Of a stretch of DNA of 64,000 bases, positions 26,401 through 37,826 are shown in pieces. The position numbers and the translations under genes were made by a program. The stretch comes from Carnegiea gigantea (lineage: Eukaryota > Streptophyta > Magnoliopsida > Caryophyllales > Cactaceae). How positions within the stretch are numbered: position 1 is the stretch's first letter; every line of letters starts with the position of its first letter. The notes beneath the pieces are model-generated. The model did no database searches and was not told the DNA's origin. It saw only the letters and a list, made by a program, of their open reading frames with translations. The DNA lies in contig JAKOGI010000109.1 in the NCBI GenBank assembly GCA_029747015.1, forward strand, positions 1 through 64,000, in the 5' to 3' direction.

Positions 26401-27806
26401 CTTGAATTTTGTCGAACACATGGTGTGCATAATCGGGGACCTCTTAAACCGCAAGCAAATCCCACCCACATGATGCAGCACGCAGCCTAATTGACAAATT
26501 GAGAGATGTTTTGCACAAACAACATTCCACACAACCCTAAATACCTCAAGTTCCCACGTCAATTGCAAGCAATCAAGATACAAGACATTGAAGCGAACCC
26601 AGATGTGAGCACAGCACTGAGGACGAAGCAAAACAGGGGGGGAATTCAGGGCAGTACCTCGGTGTGTTGGGGAGGTCGATCGAATGGGCAAGCGCAGACC
26701 AAGCTGGGCACAAAGCAAGCGAAGACCAACTGTACGCAGGAGTAGGCGAAGGGCAGAATGAAAGGCCCAGGACACAGAGAGGTGTGGAAGCTCGAAGGGT
26801 GGAGTGGGGGGAGGAGGTACGGTGGGTCGAAGATGGAAGAGAAGGTGTAGCGGGAATTGAGTTGAAGAAGCACGAAATGAATTGAGTTGAAGATGGAAGA
26901 GAAGGGTTGAAGAAGTTCCCGCTCAAAGTGAAACCGACATGCATCACTTGGTTTCAAATTGGAGACCGAAAATCAATTTCGGTCTCTAACGGAGACCGAA
27001 GTATGAACTTGGTCTCTAAATATAAGACCACAATTATTTTCGGTCTCTGTTACAGACCAATATTGAATTTCGGTCTCAAAATCTGAGACCGAAATAATAC
27101 TATGGTGTCCAATTGAAAGTGGACAATTTTTCTCAATCAATCTAACTGAAGATTTGAGGCCGAACATGTTGGTCTCAAGTGGAGACCAATATTTAGAGTG
27201 GTCTCAAAATTTCGAGACCGAAAATTGTAGTGGTCTCAAGTGGAAACCAATTTTTGAATTTGGTTTCTAAAGTTGAGACCAAATAATTTTCTTGGTGTCT
27301 AAGTGATGCTAGAAAGTACATATGGTCTCCAAAATTTGAGACCGAAAATTCCATTGGTCTCAAGTGCAAACCGATTTTAGAATTTGGTTTCTAAAATAGA
27401 GACTAAATGGGTATTTTGGTCTCTAATTGCATCTAGAAATTGCGTAGGGTCTCCAAAATCTGAGACCGGAAACCGTTTCGGTCTCCACCGCAGCTAAATC
27501 TGAGACCGAAATGTTTTTTCGTGGTCTCTAAGTGTATATAAAATTGCAGTTGGTCTCAGAAATCTGAGACCAAAAATTATGTTGGTCTCCAGTTGAGACC
27601 GTATACTGATTTCGGTCTCCAAAATCTGAGACCGAAATTTGTATTGGTCTCAAGTGGAGACCGCATAATAATTTTCGGTGTCTAAATTATTCTTTTTTTG
27701 ATACCAGAGTGTTCGGTCTCTAAATTCGGTCTCCAAATTTAATTAGAGACCGATTTTGAGTTCGGTCTCTAAACTCCGGTCTCAATTGGACCGGATTCTT
27801 GTAGTG
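23495..27806 (-). mobile_element. CACTA (En/Spm) DNA transposon with GGTCTC subterminal arrays
   Basis: 4312 bp starting CACTACAAGA and ending TCTTGTAGTG, flanked by the 3-bp duplication ATT (23492-23494 and 27807-27809). Both are diagnostic of CACTA elements. The subterminal zones, roughly 23515-23960 and 26955-27790, are packed with GGTCTC/GAGACC motifs in both orientations, often in TTTCGGTCTC or GAGACCGAAA context; in this class such arrays bind the TNPA-type protein. Remains of a TNPA-like gene lie at 24240-25266 (-). I see no catalytic TNPD-type transposase, so this copy is probably nonautonomous. Confidence 0.92.
24240..25266 (-). pseudogene. TNPA-like (plant transposase_24 type) gene remnant of the CACTA element
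   Basis: Two pieces are readable on -. The upstream piece (about 25143-25266) has a possible acceptor before ATTTGG and a donor AAG|GTAAAA, and reads IAR..., HYKQPFTCWKDAP and KAFWWNFFK, matching the W..P.....W..F pattern of plant CACTA accessory proteins. The downstream piece (ORF 24240-24737, 165 codons) has GTVYGLGREGPTMYERPAKC and then a glutamine/threonine-rich coiled coil (QDRLQTTDTELQTTQSALQT) at its end. Exons upstream of 25266 cannot be read cleanly; a stop interrupts the candidate near 25400. A 19-bp stretch (CCGGAGACCACAA...) is duplicated at about 24657 and 24897. Likely non-functional. Confidence 0.6.
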
Positions 27807-28997
27807 ATTAGTTACTAGTTGTGCATTATTTACTTAAGCGTAACATTAGAGGTCTTTGTTTGAGATCATGCAGTGAATTGTGTTACTATAAATCAATGGG
27901 CACCTTTGAACATATTCATTATGTGCGAAATTAATGAACCATTGAGCCAAAAATCAGTCATGTCCAACTGTTATGCGATGTCGATTGTTGCTTCACCTAC
28001 AGGCTACACTGTCTCAAAGTAAACTAAAATGTTCACACAGGCTTATGAAGGAGTAGCTTTTTAACAAGAAATTTTATATATGTCAAAGGACTACATGAAC
28101 CCCATTTTCGGAGATAAAGGCCAGGACTTACTATAGAAAATAAAAAGTCGTAACTTGAAACTATATGTTAACTAAGTTCGATAGAGTCATTCATCAAGAA
28201 AAGAATCTAAATATATATGAAAGGATAGCCAAGTAAGCACCACATCATACAAGGTGGTGTCCTACGCTCTACTAGGTCACATATGCATGCTTATGTTCTT
28301 TAGCCCCTGCATACTTAGGCTAGTGGAAGATTTTATAATAGTGTGATCAAAATGGGTGGGAAAAAAAGTTGAAAAAGAAAGTATGGAAGTGAAGAAAAAA
28401 GGTAGAAACTTGATTACAAGATTTGATGTGAACCCTACCTCTACCCTAGAAAAGGAATCGAAGGCTTTTTCCAAGGGAGTTTACAAGCTGGAAGTGGAGC
28501 ATTATTGCAAGGCTGGTGTATGGAAGGTGATGAGGAGGAAAAGCCAAATGGGGGTGGCTTCACATATCCCTACAAGATGGATTATATCATTTCATATGCA
28601 TATATGCATGGGATGTGACCAATAAGTAAGATTTGGAGTCTTATTATTGTTGTTATAATATTGGCTTTAAGCTAGTGGCACCATTGATAAAGTTGCAAGG
28701 ATTCTACATATATGACTTCTACTCATCCCAAAGCTAAACTCTTCTTCCTTTCAAAGAATATATTATATTGTATTGCATTATATTATATCATTTTTGCATC
28801 AAAACCTACAAATGCCAAACCCTAGCTACATTGCTAAGTTCTCAAATCTTTTATCTTCAAATTCATCAAAAGGAGAGAAGTTCTATGCTTACCAATGTTC
28901 CTTGCACATGCTCTCCTCTTCTTCCCATGATCCTTCTTTTCACTTAATATGGTGGGGTAGGGTACCCAGTAGCTAGGATACACTCACAAAATCATTT

Positions 28998-28998
<1 letters not shown>

Positions 28999-29034
<36 letters not shown>

Positions 29035-29099
29035 ATATATATATATATATATAGTATATATATATATGTATGTGTATGTATGTATGTATGTTTATATAT

Positions 29100-29155
<56 letters not shown>

Positions 29156-29171
29156 AGTATATATATATATA
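28999..29171. repeat. (TA)n microsatellite cluster
   Basis: Nearly continuous TA dinucleotides broken by short TATG units (gtatgtatgtatg near 29065). Frames across it encode only Ile/Tyr and are artefacts. Confidence 0.95.
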
Positions 29172-30156
29172 ACTTCGAAATAAACTAGCATGCAGTATAA
29201 AGTTTGATCATTATACTAATTTTCTAAAGCAAATTTCATGCTAGCTTCCCACTAAGAGGATTTTAATGCTAATTCCATAGTATTTTCCTTAAACTATGAA
29301 CGACCCTTAGACATTAAGTTGTAGTTGAAGGCCCTAATTGCGAAAAAATTTGGAAAAAATTTTGCTAGAAAAGTTGTAGTGGAAGGCGTACAAGTCACAA
29401 GTCACAAGTACAACTTTAAAAATTAATTAATTAATTAACTAATTAATTACTACTTCACATATATGGATTTGATTACTCTTAAACCAACTTTAGTTGTACT
29501 TTGGTGGGTGATTATGAGACGCGTGGTGATTGTAGGCAAGCTATGATAATTGAGCCTGGCCTGCTTTTTTAACTACCGTCCTTAGGTGTGAGATGAATAA
29601 GGCTAGCTACAAGTATGGAATCCACAACCAGATCTGCTTACGGGATTCTTGATGATAATTTAAGGTTTTATGCAACACTATTAGGAATTTGGTCATCATT
29701 TTTTAATAATTTTAAGTACTATGTAATTATCGGCTTTTCTTCATTTTACTTTGTAGCTTCTCTAGCAAGTATATAATGTAGTCCTGATTATTCTTGACCA
29801 TTGATCAATTTTAGTCGAGTCAGTTAGTAATTAGAGGCTTTCCACCAAAGGTATCTCCAACTTGAACATTACTGATCCAATATTGAGTTATTACGTAAAA
29901 TAATAGAAAAATCTTAATTTAAAGCATTTAAATGCGAATCAAATTCCAATGATTAGGTCATATAAATGAGAAACTTATTTCTAAATCTTCAATAATAATT
30001 ATTTTAATCATTTAGTTGAATTGATTCCTTAATATATATGTAACAAATTTTTTCATACCTATATCATACTTCTATAAGTACATACTCTCAGAAGCCATGT
30101 TAGCGCCACTAATTAGCGATTAAAAATTATTGATATGACAAATACATATTGGAAAG

Positions 30157-30163
<7 letters not shown>

Positions 30164-30224
<61 letters not shown>

Positions 30225-30240
30225 GGTGTGTGTGTGTGTA
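30164..30240. repeat. (TG)n(TA)n(TG)n compound microsatellite
   Basis: TG repeats (30164-30188), TA repeats (30189-30220), a short G-run and again TG repeats to about 30240. Confidence 0.95.
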
Positions 30241-30290
30241 TGTATATGTATATATTATAATACTCTCAAGAAAATGATTTTCTCATTTTA

Positions 30291-31042
30291 CGCCGTTTGG
30301 TAGAATAAGGAGGAAAAAATCATTTTCAGGAAAAAATCATTTTACCCCATTTGAAGAAAATTGTTTTCCCTTGAAAAAGCAGAAAAAATAATTTTTCAGG
30401 TCCGATTTTCATTGCTCAATTTTGTCTCTAGTTCTATTTTCTTTTAATTGTACCCAGAATCATTCTATTTTCACTCTTATTTTGTTTCTCATTTTTCCCC
30501 TCTTCTTCATGTTCATCATCTTCATCGATGATTTCCATCGTCAATCTCTGCAATTATTTCTTGAGTTCTCTGATCTTGTTACTGTTGTCCTTTTGAAAAC
30601 TTTGCAATTTGAGACACCCATCGTTTCTCCATTCACTATGTTCTTTAATCTGGGTTTAATATCACTCAAAGTCAACTAGATAATCCCTGGGAATAGTGAA
30701 AAAATTGATATTCATTAATATTAACTCTCTCTTTTTCTGGATTTATTACCGGGTATATTTCTTACTGATATTTTGGGTTTGATTTTGAAGAGTAGAGAGA
30801 AACAAAATTCGTTGGTTGGGTCGGGTCAGAGCAGTGAGCATGGGAAGGGTTGATGATAAAAGAAATGAAGTGAGGCGGGAGGTTCATTCTATCAAATAGC
30901 AAAAAATAAAGTGGAAAGAAAATGATTTTTCATTCTCCCTAATAGCTGAAAATGTAAGTGGAAAATCATTTTTCTTGAGAAAATATTTTTCATAAAAAAT
31001 GATTTTCTAGGAAAATGATTTTCCCCCTACCAAACACACCCT
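30291..31042. mobile_element. Inverted-repeat element with GTTTGGTAG ends and AAAATCATTTT motifs
   Basis: The right end (GGAAAATGATTTTCC then CCTACCAAACACACCC) is the approximate complement of the left end (CGCCGTTTGGTAG then GGAAAAAATCATTTTC). TAA follows on the right and TTA precedes on the left, so a PIF-like 3-bp duplication is possible. Both arms hold several GAAAATGATTTTC palindromes. The left boundary is uncertain, since one more such palindrome lies just outside at about 30269-30283. The interior frame of 85 codons is unrecognised. Confidence 0.6.
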
Positions 31043-31170
31043 AAAGTTTTGGATCATATAATCACATATTATCAAATCGAATATATTTTCGACAACAAAG
31101 GTGAAAGATCAAGTGCATAAGTTACAAACATTTCTAGAAGTTTTAAAGTGCTTTGCTAGATTGATGATAT

Positions 31171-31762
31171 TAGGGATGGTAATAAAACCCGTACCCATTT
31201 AAAATCCGAAAAATCCGCCCCGTTTATAACCCAAATGGGTGACGAAAATAGGTTTTAAATGGGTATGGGGCGGGTTTGAGAAAAATGGATACGGGTACGG
31301 GCACGAGCTTCATCCGCCCCGTACCCGAACCCGCCCCGTACCCTTTTTTTATTAATTTAAAAAAATCCAATCTGACTTAATTAATCAAGCTTGGCAGCCC
31401 AAATATCCAGCCTAAATTTGTATATCTTACTGGTGGATAGATAATTTATGCTCCTCATGTGGATTGTTGCTACTTGTTGTGACCAAACATTATGATAGGG
31501 GATGCTTAGTAGGCGTTCAACAAAAACGTGTTGATGACTTGTTGAATTTACTAATATTGATTTCAAATATGAGTTTAATATGGATATTAATTTTTATTTC
31601 TTATACAAACCCGAATAAAATCCGTAAATCCGCAAAAACCTGGAGGGTAAGGATATGAGTGTAATTTTTCAATACCCGATGGGTATGGGTACTATTTTCG
31701 AAAATGGGTACGGGTATGGGTACAGCTCAACCCGTCCCGTACCCGCCCCATTGCCATTCCTA
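31171..31762. mobile_element. hAT-like MITE with perfect 8-bp TSD
   Basis: 592 bp flanked by gatgatat at 31163-31170 and 31763-31770 (exact). Ends TAGGGATGGTAAT and the complement of TAGGAATGGCAAT, 11 of 13 matching. Subterminal GGGTACGGG/CCCGTACCC motifs on both sides of an AT-rich centre. Confidence 0.88.
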
Positions 31763-32480
31763 GATGATATCAATATTTTGTCATATACTCTATATTGTTA
31801 TAGCTATAGGCTTGTAGGTTTACCTAAGCAACATATGTGATCTACTTTTCTTTCTGATCATGTTTAGGATTAGATTGGTAGCTAATAATGTGTGCAATAT
31901 TCTTCAATCTTACCAATCCCTCAAATGAAAGAAAAGGAGGCATAACGAAGGTACATAGATGGACACATACATAATATAATGGTAGACAAATATGAGAAAA
32001 TCCCAAGAAGTAGGCAAAAAGCAAATGCAATGAACCAAAACCACTTTCTATATATAACATTAACCCTAATTGGAGAATCTTAAATGTTTAGGTATTCGAA
32101 TTAGTAATTGGAAGGTATGTAGGAAACAATATGGAAGTAACCAGGAAATATATATATGTATATAATCAATAAAAGGACAAAACAAGTATATAGAGTACTG
32201 TTATGTTATAAGCGAAGTTATAGTAGTACCAAATGATAATATAAGATGACGACGACGATAACAATAACTTTCAGTATGTGTTCCGCTTTTATAGGATCTG
32301 AAAAAAATATATATAAGATGAAAAAGTACAAAATAAAAAGGACAAAAGAAGAGAAAAGAAAGAGAAGTGATGGGGGCTCTACACATGGCACTGTGTATTT
32401 TTGTGGTTTGAGAGAGTTTGAGTTGGCAGAAGAAATGGGCTTTGTGGGGCTAAACAACCTTGCAACTCTCAATCCCAAGG

Positions 32481-32571
32481 AAAATCACTATGCCAAGTCT
32501 AAATCAAAGGGCTAGAATAATGTTTGAAAATCACTATGCCAAGTCTAGATCAAAGGGCTACAATAATTTTT
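32481..32571. repeat. 46-bp tandem duplication
   Basis: Two adjacent copies starting AAAATCACTATGCCAAGTCT, differing at about two to three positions. Confidence 0.9.
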
Positions 32572-33119
32572 GATCTTAACATTACCGTAAACAAAAATTT
32601 ATCTATATTTTTTTAAGAATTTTTGCTTAGATTTTTTTTTTTTAAAATGTCCAAATTTTTACGATATAGTTCAGGTATATCTCATGCTGTTTCTATTGGT
32701 TTCTAAATTGAAAGAAACTTTCATATTAATGAATGTAAATAGTTACTCTTTTCAAAAAATTTTTAGAAGAAAAAGAGTATATATTTAAAATAAAAACATT
32801 GCAATATTGATCTAATACCATTTAAGTTTACTCATTTGTTGGGATTGGAATACCAAAATTATGTGTTCAAATGTACAAATTGTATGTATCATATTTTGTT
32901 TCGAGACAATTCCATATTTTATTATTATCTCAGAAGGTTTAATATGTTTTAATCATTCCTGCACATTTACGGAGACTATCCAATGATGTGTGGATTTCAC
33001 AGTCATTTTTAAGAACGAATACAAATTGTATTAATCAAGAAATAGTCAAACCACAAATCCTAATTAAATTTACCAACACCATGCATTTGATTTTGTGAAG
33101 GAATATACATCGCAACTAG

Positions 33120-33400
33120 AGCTGGCAAAAAGTTGTCAAAACCTGAATACTCGAATTTATCCGATCCGGAAAAAATTAGGTACAGTCATGAATTTTTCGC
33201 CCGAATTTTGAATCCGGGCACAATATTATTATATTTCTATTGTCCGAACCTGATTTTGGCCCGAATTTAACCTTGTCCGAATCATCCGCCCTAGAAAAAA
33301 TCGAGTATTGAACATCAGTTTGTTGTCCAAATTTTGACACTGTCTAATTTGTCTGACCCAAATTTAACTCGAACACGAATTTTTGACAGAACTGATGGCA
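33120..33400. mobile_element. Partial hAT-like MITE candidate
   Basis: Starts TAGAGCTGGCAAAA, like the other hAT-like copies, and continues with repeated CCGAAT/TCGAAT motifs. No matching right end or duplicated flank was found, so it may be truncated. Confidence 0.35.
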
Positions 33401-33925
33401 ACAAATTAGATTTTTTTTTCTTTATCCAAATTTTTACCCAACTTGATGTACTTCCCAGGTGAGATGAGGGGTGTATTACTGTTTGCTCCTTACCCTACTC
33501 AACATGCCACCTTATCGATGGATTCTAATGGGCCCTCATCAAACTGTCAATGGACCCACAAAATCAATTAACCAAGCTCGAAATAACCTATTTTACTCTC
33601 CATGATCTACAGAGTTTGTTAGCTTCAAATCATCAAATGCATAATTCAACGTTAACATCTCACGTGTCGTGCTTTACTTTCTGTATCAGTTAGTCAAATC
33701 AAGATCAATTTGGCTTAATTCAATCAAAATTGAACAGTTATCTTTCTATTCTGTAAAATAAAATTGATTTAAAGTTGTTTGTAAGTTAGTGGTTCAAATG
33801 TAAAATTTCCTAAACTACAAACTTAGAAATTACAAACTAAACTCCTAATTACTTGATCTCTCGTGTTGGCCTTGTCATAGTTTTGTAGTGTACCCATTGT
33901 AAGATTTGCTATATTGAGTAGAAAT

Positions 33926-34545
33926 TGAGCATATACAACTATAAGTCAAAAATTTGACTCACAAGTAGGGGTCTATCTGCTCCATATCACCTGTGAGCTA
34001 ATTTTTTGGCTCTTAAACTTTGCTCCCCATAATACAAGACTCACAATTTTGGCTCATCAAATAAAATAATATTCATGTATCTACCTTACAAGGTACAACT
34101 TCTTTCTTAAAATAAAAAAAGAAAAAATCAATTAAAATTAAAAAAAAAGAGAAAAAGCTGTGAGCATGTGCAGCGGCAACTATTTTGAGGCTCCCTCCCC
34201 TAGAGATGTGAGCCGAGCAGCTCACAGCTCCTGCAGCAACGTGAACCCACCCGCGGCTCGCGGATCAGCTTATGGCCATGAGCTGGCTCACAACTATTTT
34301 TCTTACTTTTTTATTTTTTTTAGCCATTTTTAATTGATTTTTCCTTTTTTTAGTTTCTGAAGATAAAGTTGTGCATTATAAAGTGGGGTTATAAATATTA
34401 TTTTATTTGATGAGTCACAGTTATGAGTCTTGCATTGTAGGGAGAAAAACTTGGGAGTCGAAAAATTGGCTCACAGGATGGCGTGGAATGAGTATGCCCC
34501 ACTTATGAGCAACAATTTTGCCTCACAACTATACATGCTCCGAGC
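33926..34545. mobile_element. Foldback element: long inverted repeat upstream of YUCCA
   Basis: Two arms of about 240 bp are inverted copies. The left arm runs GAGCATATACAACTATAAG ... ACTCACAAGTAGGGG ... CTGTGAGCTAATTTTT ... CTCATCAAATAAAATAATAT ... AAAAATCAATTAAAA. Reading the other strand from 34545 gives GAGCATGTATAGTTGTGAG ... GCTCATAAGTGGGG ... CTGTGAGCCAATTTTT ... CTCATCAAATAAAATAATAT ... AAAAATCAATTAAAA. The spacer (about 34170-34285) is GC-rich with GAGC/GCTC motifs. No TSD is clear. It ends about 390 bp before the YUCCA TATA box; its transcript would form a hairpin. Confidence 0.75.
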
Positions 34546-34932
34546 TGGCTCGGGGCCGCGACCAGGCTCGCGAACCATTCGACTGTTGCACACAGTGCGA
34601 GCCGCTCAGTGCTGCTCTGGACGCATGCGAGCCGGCCGCTGGGGTGCTCTTCCCCCACCCCACACCCGATAATAGTAGAGAGAGAGAAGAGAATGTATCA
34701 AATGCTCTAATATTCTTCTGATGACAAAGAAAAAGCATACCAAAAAAAAAGTAAAACTCTTATCAAATCTTTAATAAGAAATAAACCCTTTAGTTTAACA
34801 GGGAAGAAAATAATAAATGAGAAAAATAGACACAATTTAAAGCTCTGACGCCTCGTGATTTGTTATTACTCGCTCTCTCAGTCACTCACTCCCCCCACCC
34901 CCAAAACGTGATTTCTCTCTCCTCCCTTTCCC

Positions 34933-34941
34933 TATATATAA
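34933..34941 (+). promoter_or_regulatory. TATA box of the YUCCA gene
   Basis: TATATATAA about 150 bp before the start codon, inside a CT-rich stretch (CTCTCTCCTCCCTTTCCC) typical of plant core promoters. The following C/A-rich leader has no upstream feature I can name. Confidence 0.7.
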
Positions 34942-35090
34942 CCCCCCTCCCAGCCCCCATCGTTCCAACATCAACAACAATCACAATCAAAAACAACTTC
35001 TCTTCTCCAGAACATCAAAAACTCCTCCAAACCCACACAACACAATCCCCCTCAAATACACATACACATCATTACCTGCCTGCAAAAGAT

Positions 35091-36578
35091 ATGGATCAAA
35101 TGTTGAGTTTGAACATACCAAGTCCGAACCCGAGTACTGACTCCTCCTCCCCAAGGTGTGTGCTCGTGAACGGGCCGGTGATCGTGGGAGCTGGCCCGGC
35201 AGGCCTGGCCGTGGGTGCGTGCCTGAGGGAGCAAGGGGTGCCATTTGTGGTGCTCGAGCGAACCAACTGCATCGCCTCCCTCTGGCAAAAGCGCACCTAC
35301 GACAGGCTCAAGCTTCACTTGCCTAAGCAATTTTGCCAATTGCCTAAAATGCCGTTCCCTGCCTCGTTCCCAGAGTACCCCACCAAGAGGCAGTTCATTG
35401 ACTACTTGGAGTCGTATGCTAACCACTTTGACATCAAGCCGAGGTTCAGTGAGACCGTCCACTCGGCCAAATACGAGCCATTTGGCATGTGGCGTGTCCG
35501 GACCACCGTCTCCACCGATGGGTCTCAGGTGGAGTACGTGTGCCGGTGGCTAGTTGTAGCCACCGGAGAGAACGCAGAGTGCGTTCTCCCGGACATTGAT
35601 GGCCTTGCCCACTTCGGGGGCAAGGTCATCCACTCCAGCGAGTACAAGTCTGGAGAGACTTACCAGGGCCAAAAGGTCCTGGTGGTCGGGTGTGGGAACT
35701 CTGGCATGGAGGTCTCGCTTGATCTCTGCAACCATAATGCAGTCCCCTCCATGGTCTGCCGCAGCTCGGTAAGGAACCACCTAACCAATTACTTCAGTAT
35801 AATTTGAGTTACTCCAATTATCGTCAACTGGTTTCTAATTTTACTCCACCACAATGTTTAGGTACACGTACTTCCTAGAGAAATAATGGGGAAGTCGACA
35901 TTCGAGCTGGCAATGCTGCTGATGAAGTGGATCCCTCTCTGGCTAGTAGACAAGATCCTCCTGTTCTTCACGTGGTTGATACTGGGTGACATGAACCAGT
36001 ATGGATTAAGAAGGCCCGAAACTGGTCCTCTAGAGCTAAAGAACCAGCATGGAAAGACCCCTGTTTTGGACATTGGTGCATTGGCGAAAATCCGATCAGG
36101 AGACATCCATGTGGTGCCTGGGATCAAAAGGTTCTATAGCAATGGTGTCGAGCTCGCAAATGGTGAAAAAATGGAAGTAGATTCAGTGATTTTGGCAACT
36201 GGGTACCGCAGCAATGTCCCTTCTTGGCTTCAGGTTAGAATTCCCATCTCTGTTTTCCCCTGTTTTTTTTTTTCCTTTTTTTTTTGATTTTTTTATGGGG
36301 AGGTAATATTGAAGAATAAAATTCTGATCATGAGTTTGGTGAACTGTATTCAGGAAGGAGAGTTCTTCAACAAGAATGGATTCCCAAAGACGCCGTTTCC
36401 GAATGGGTGGAAGGGGAAATCAGGGCTGTATGCAGCTGGGTTCACAAGGAGAGGGCTCTCTGGAGTGTCATTTGATGCAGTCAGAATTGCTCAAGACATT
36501 GGCAAAATTTGGAAAGAAGAAACTCAGCAAAAGAAACTGACTGTTCTTCGTCATCGTCGTTGCATCTCCACTTTCTAA
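35091..36578 (+). CDS. YUC: Indole-3-pyruvate monooxygenase, YUCCA family (complete, three exons)
   Basis: Flavin-containing monooxygenase that converts indole-3-pyruvate to indole-3-acetic acid, the rate-limiting auxin biosynthesis step, using FAD and NADPH. Exons 35091-35768, 35862-36233 and 36354-36578 join in frame at GT..AG introns, all phase 0, giving 424 residues, usual for the family. FAD-binding GAGPAG is at residues 33-38, the NADPH-binding GCGNSG at 200-205, and ATGYRSN at about 338-344. Family blocks [31 protein letters not shown] and [20 protein letters not shown] are intact. The start MDQMLSL follows the TATA box by about 150 bp; an upstream in-frame extension from 34860 would begin before the promoter and is rejected. 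The C-terminus (HRRCISTF) and exon 2 ([13 protein letters not shown]) resemble the rice OsYUC1 / YUC2-YUC6 type from memory; the exact orthologue is not settled. No disabling mutation seen. Confidence 0.96.
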
Positions 36579-37337
36579 TGAGATCCCATACCCGACCCCC
36601 CCCCCCCAAAAAAAAAAATATTTTTTGGTGGAAAATTATGTGAATATTAAAGGGATCAAAGAAAAGTGTAGAGATGTAGGAAGCAGAGGAAAAAATGAGA
36701 GCCCTCTCCGAAAGCCAGAAGCCCAAGGTCCTTTTTTACACCCTTTTGGGCATTTTGTATACTCTGGGAAGATGAGGCTTCCCTTTTTCTTTTCTCTTTT
36801 TTTTTTTTTTTTGTGGGTTGGTTTGATTATGCTTCTTTCATTATTTTCTTCTTTGTTGAGTTCAATATACATGTAATGTAACAATGCTTTTGTAGAATTG
36901 AGACTTCAAATGAAATGACAAAAGTTTATTAGCCTATGTAATTCTTTGTAGCTAGTCTTAATATTCCATGCACTACCTTACACTTGTTATATTCAATTAA
37001 TAATTAATGTCGTAAGCAATACCTCTTAAATCATAGAGTTCATCACAAATCCACAATAAAAACTTCAAATCACTGAAGTGGAGAACCAGGTACCACGGGT
37101 AAAAAATAATCTTGTAAAAACATTAAGATATGCAAGTGACAACAGATTATTTCTTAAACTTTTTATTATTATAATTTGACATCTTAATATTGTGATTCAA
37201 CAAAACCTTAGTATGCAACGGGCAAAATCTAAAAAATTTCATCTTAAACTTCTTGTCAATGATTAATATCCCATTCTTCACCCCTTAATCTCAAATTTTC
37301 TTTATCTTATTCGTCATCACAAATTAAGAACTAATTT
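36579..37337. other. YUCCA 3' flank and intergenic DNA
   Basis: Presumed 3' UTR followed by AT-rich DNA. A run of 12 C at 36596-36607 is followed by A-rich sequence. Polyadenylation may use AT-rich signals around 36880-36950. No gene seen. Confidence 0.5.
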
Positions 37338-37826
37338 AATTTGTTCTTCACAAATTAACAACAACAACAACAACACCTCCCAGTGTGGGTCCCGCTTTCG
37401 CGGAGTTTGGGGAGATCCAAATGTAGGCAGTCTTACCTCTACCGGCATCTCTGCCCGTAGAGCGCCTGATTCCACGAGACCCACAAAAATAAGATTTTTG
37501 TGCAAATATTTTGTAGAAGATGGCTTTTGAGAAAATATTAAAAGAAAAAACAGGGGGGTCGAAATTAACCAAACCATGGAACAATAAAGAAGCAGAAGGG
37601 AACATACCTTAGCAGAGGTAGGCAAATGATGAGTCATCCTAGAAGTGTGCACTACCTGCAAATCCCGCGATAACACGAAAACCCACACCCAAACCTGTCC
37701 TACTGCAACCGAAAGACAACTATAAGGCCGATTATCTGAGATCTAAGGCCTTAATCCCATCCCATCATAGTCTCCTATCCTGAGCCATGTCCTCCGTCAA
37801 TCCTATAACTTTCAAGTCCTCTCTAA

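Larger units (their letters stand above)
27810..30290. other. Intergenic DNA with microsatellites
   Basis: No supported gene. An 89-codon frame at 28356-28625 (+) and a 67-codon frame at 28773-28976 (+) lie in somewhat less AT-rich DNA but show no recognised motif. (TA)n tracts occupy 28999-29171, and a (TG)n(TA)n tract is at 30164-30240. Confidence 0.4.
31771..33925. other. Intergenic DNA
   Basis: No supported gene. A 46-bp unit is tandemly duplicated at 32481-32526 and 32527-32571. At 33120 a hAT-like left end (TAGAGCTGGCAAAA, followed by CCGAA/CCGAATT motifs to about 33400) is present but its right end and TSD are not identifiable. Frames near 32200-32515 on both strands are unrecognised. 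Confidence 0.45.

Noticed and set aside
26380..26957. Several overlapping frames in the less AT-rich part of the CACTA element
   Set aside because: Up to five mutually overlapping frames on both strands with no transposase motif; higher GC explains them.
23515..27790. GGTCTC/GAGACC arrays as a CRISPR-like or satellite array
   Set aside because: Units are not regularly spaced and are bounded by CACTA ends, which explains them as subterminal repeats.
28356..28625. 89-codon frame as a small gene
   Set aside because: No recognised domain, no promoter or splice context, and overlapping frames on the other strand.
28973..29191. 72-codon Ile/Tyr frame
   Set aside because: Translation of a TA microsatellite.
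34860..35090. Upstream in-frame extension of the first YUCCA exon to an earlier start
   Set aside because: It would begin upstream of the TATA box and encode a Ser/Thr/Pro-rich leader from the CT- and CA-rich promoter and 5' UTR; the start at 35091 gives the normal family length.
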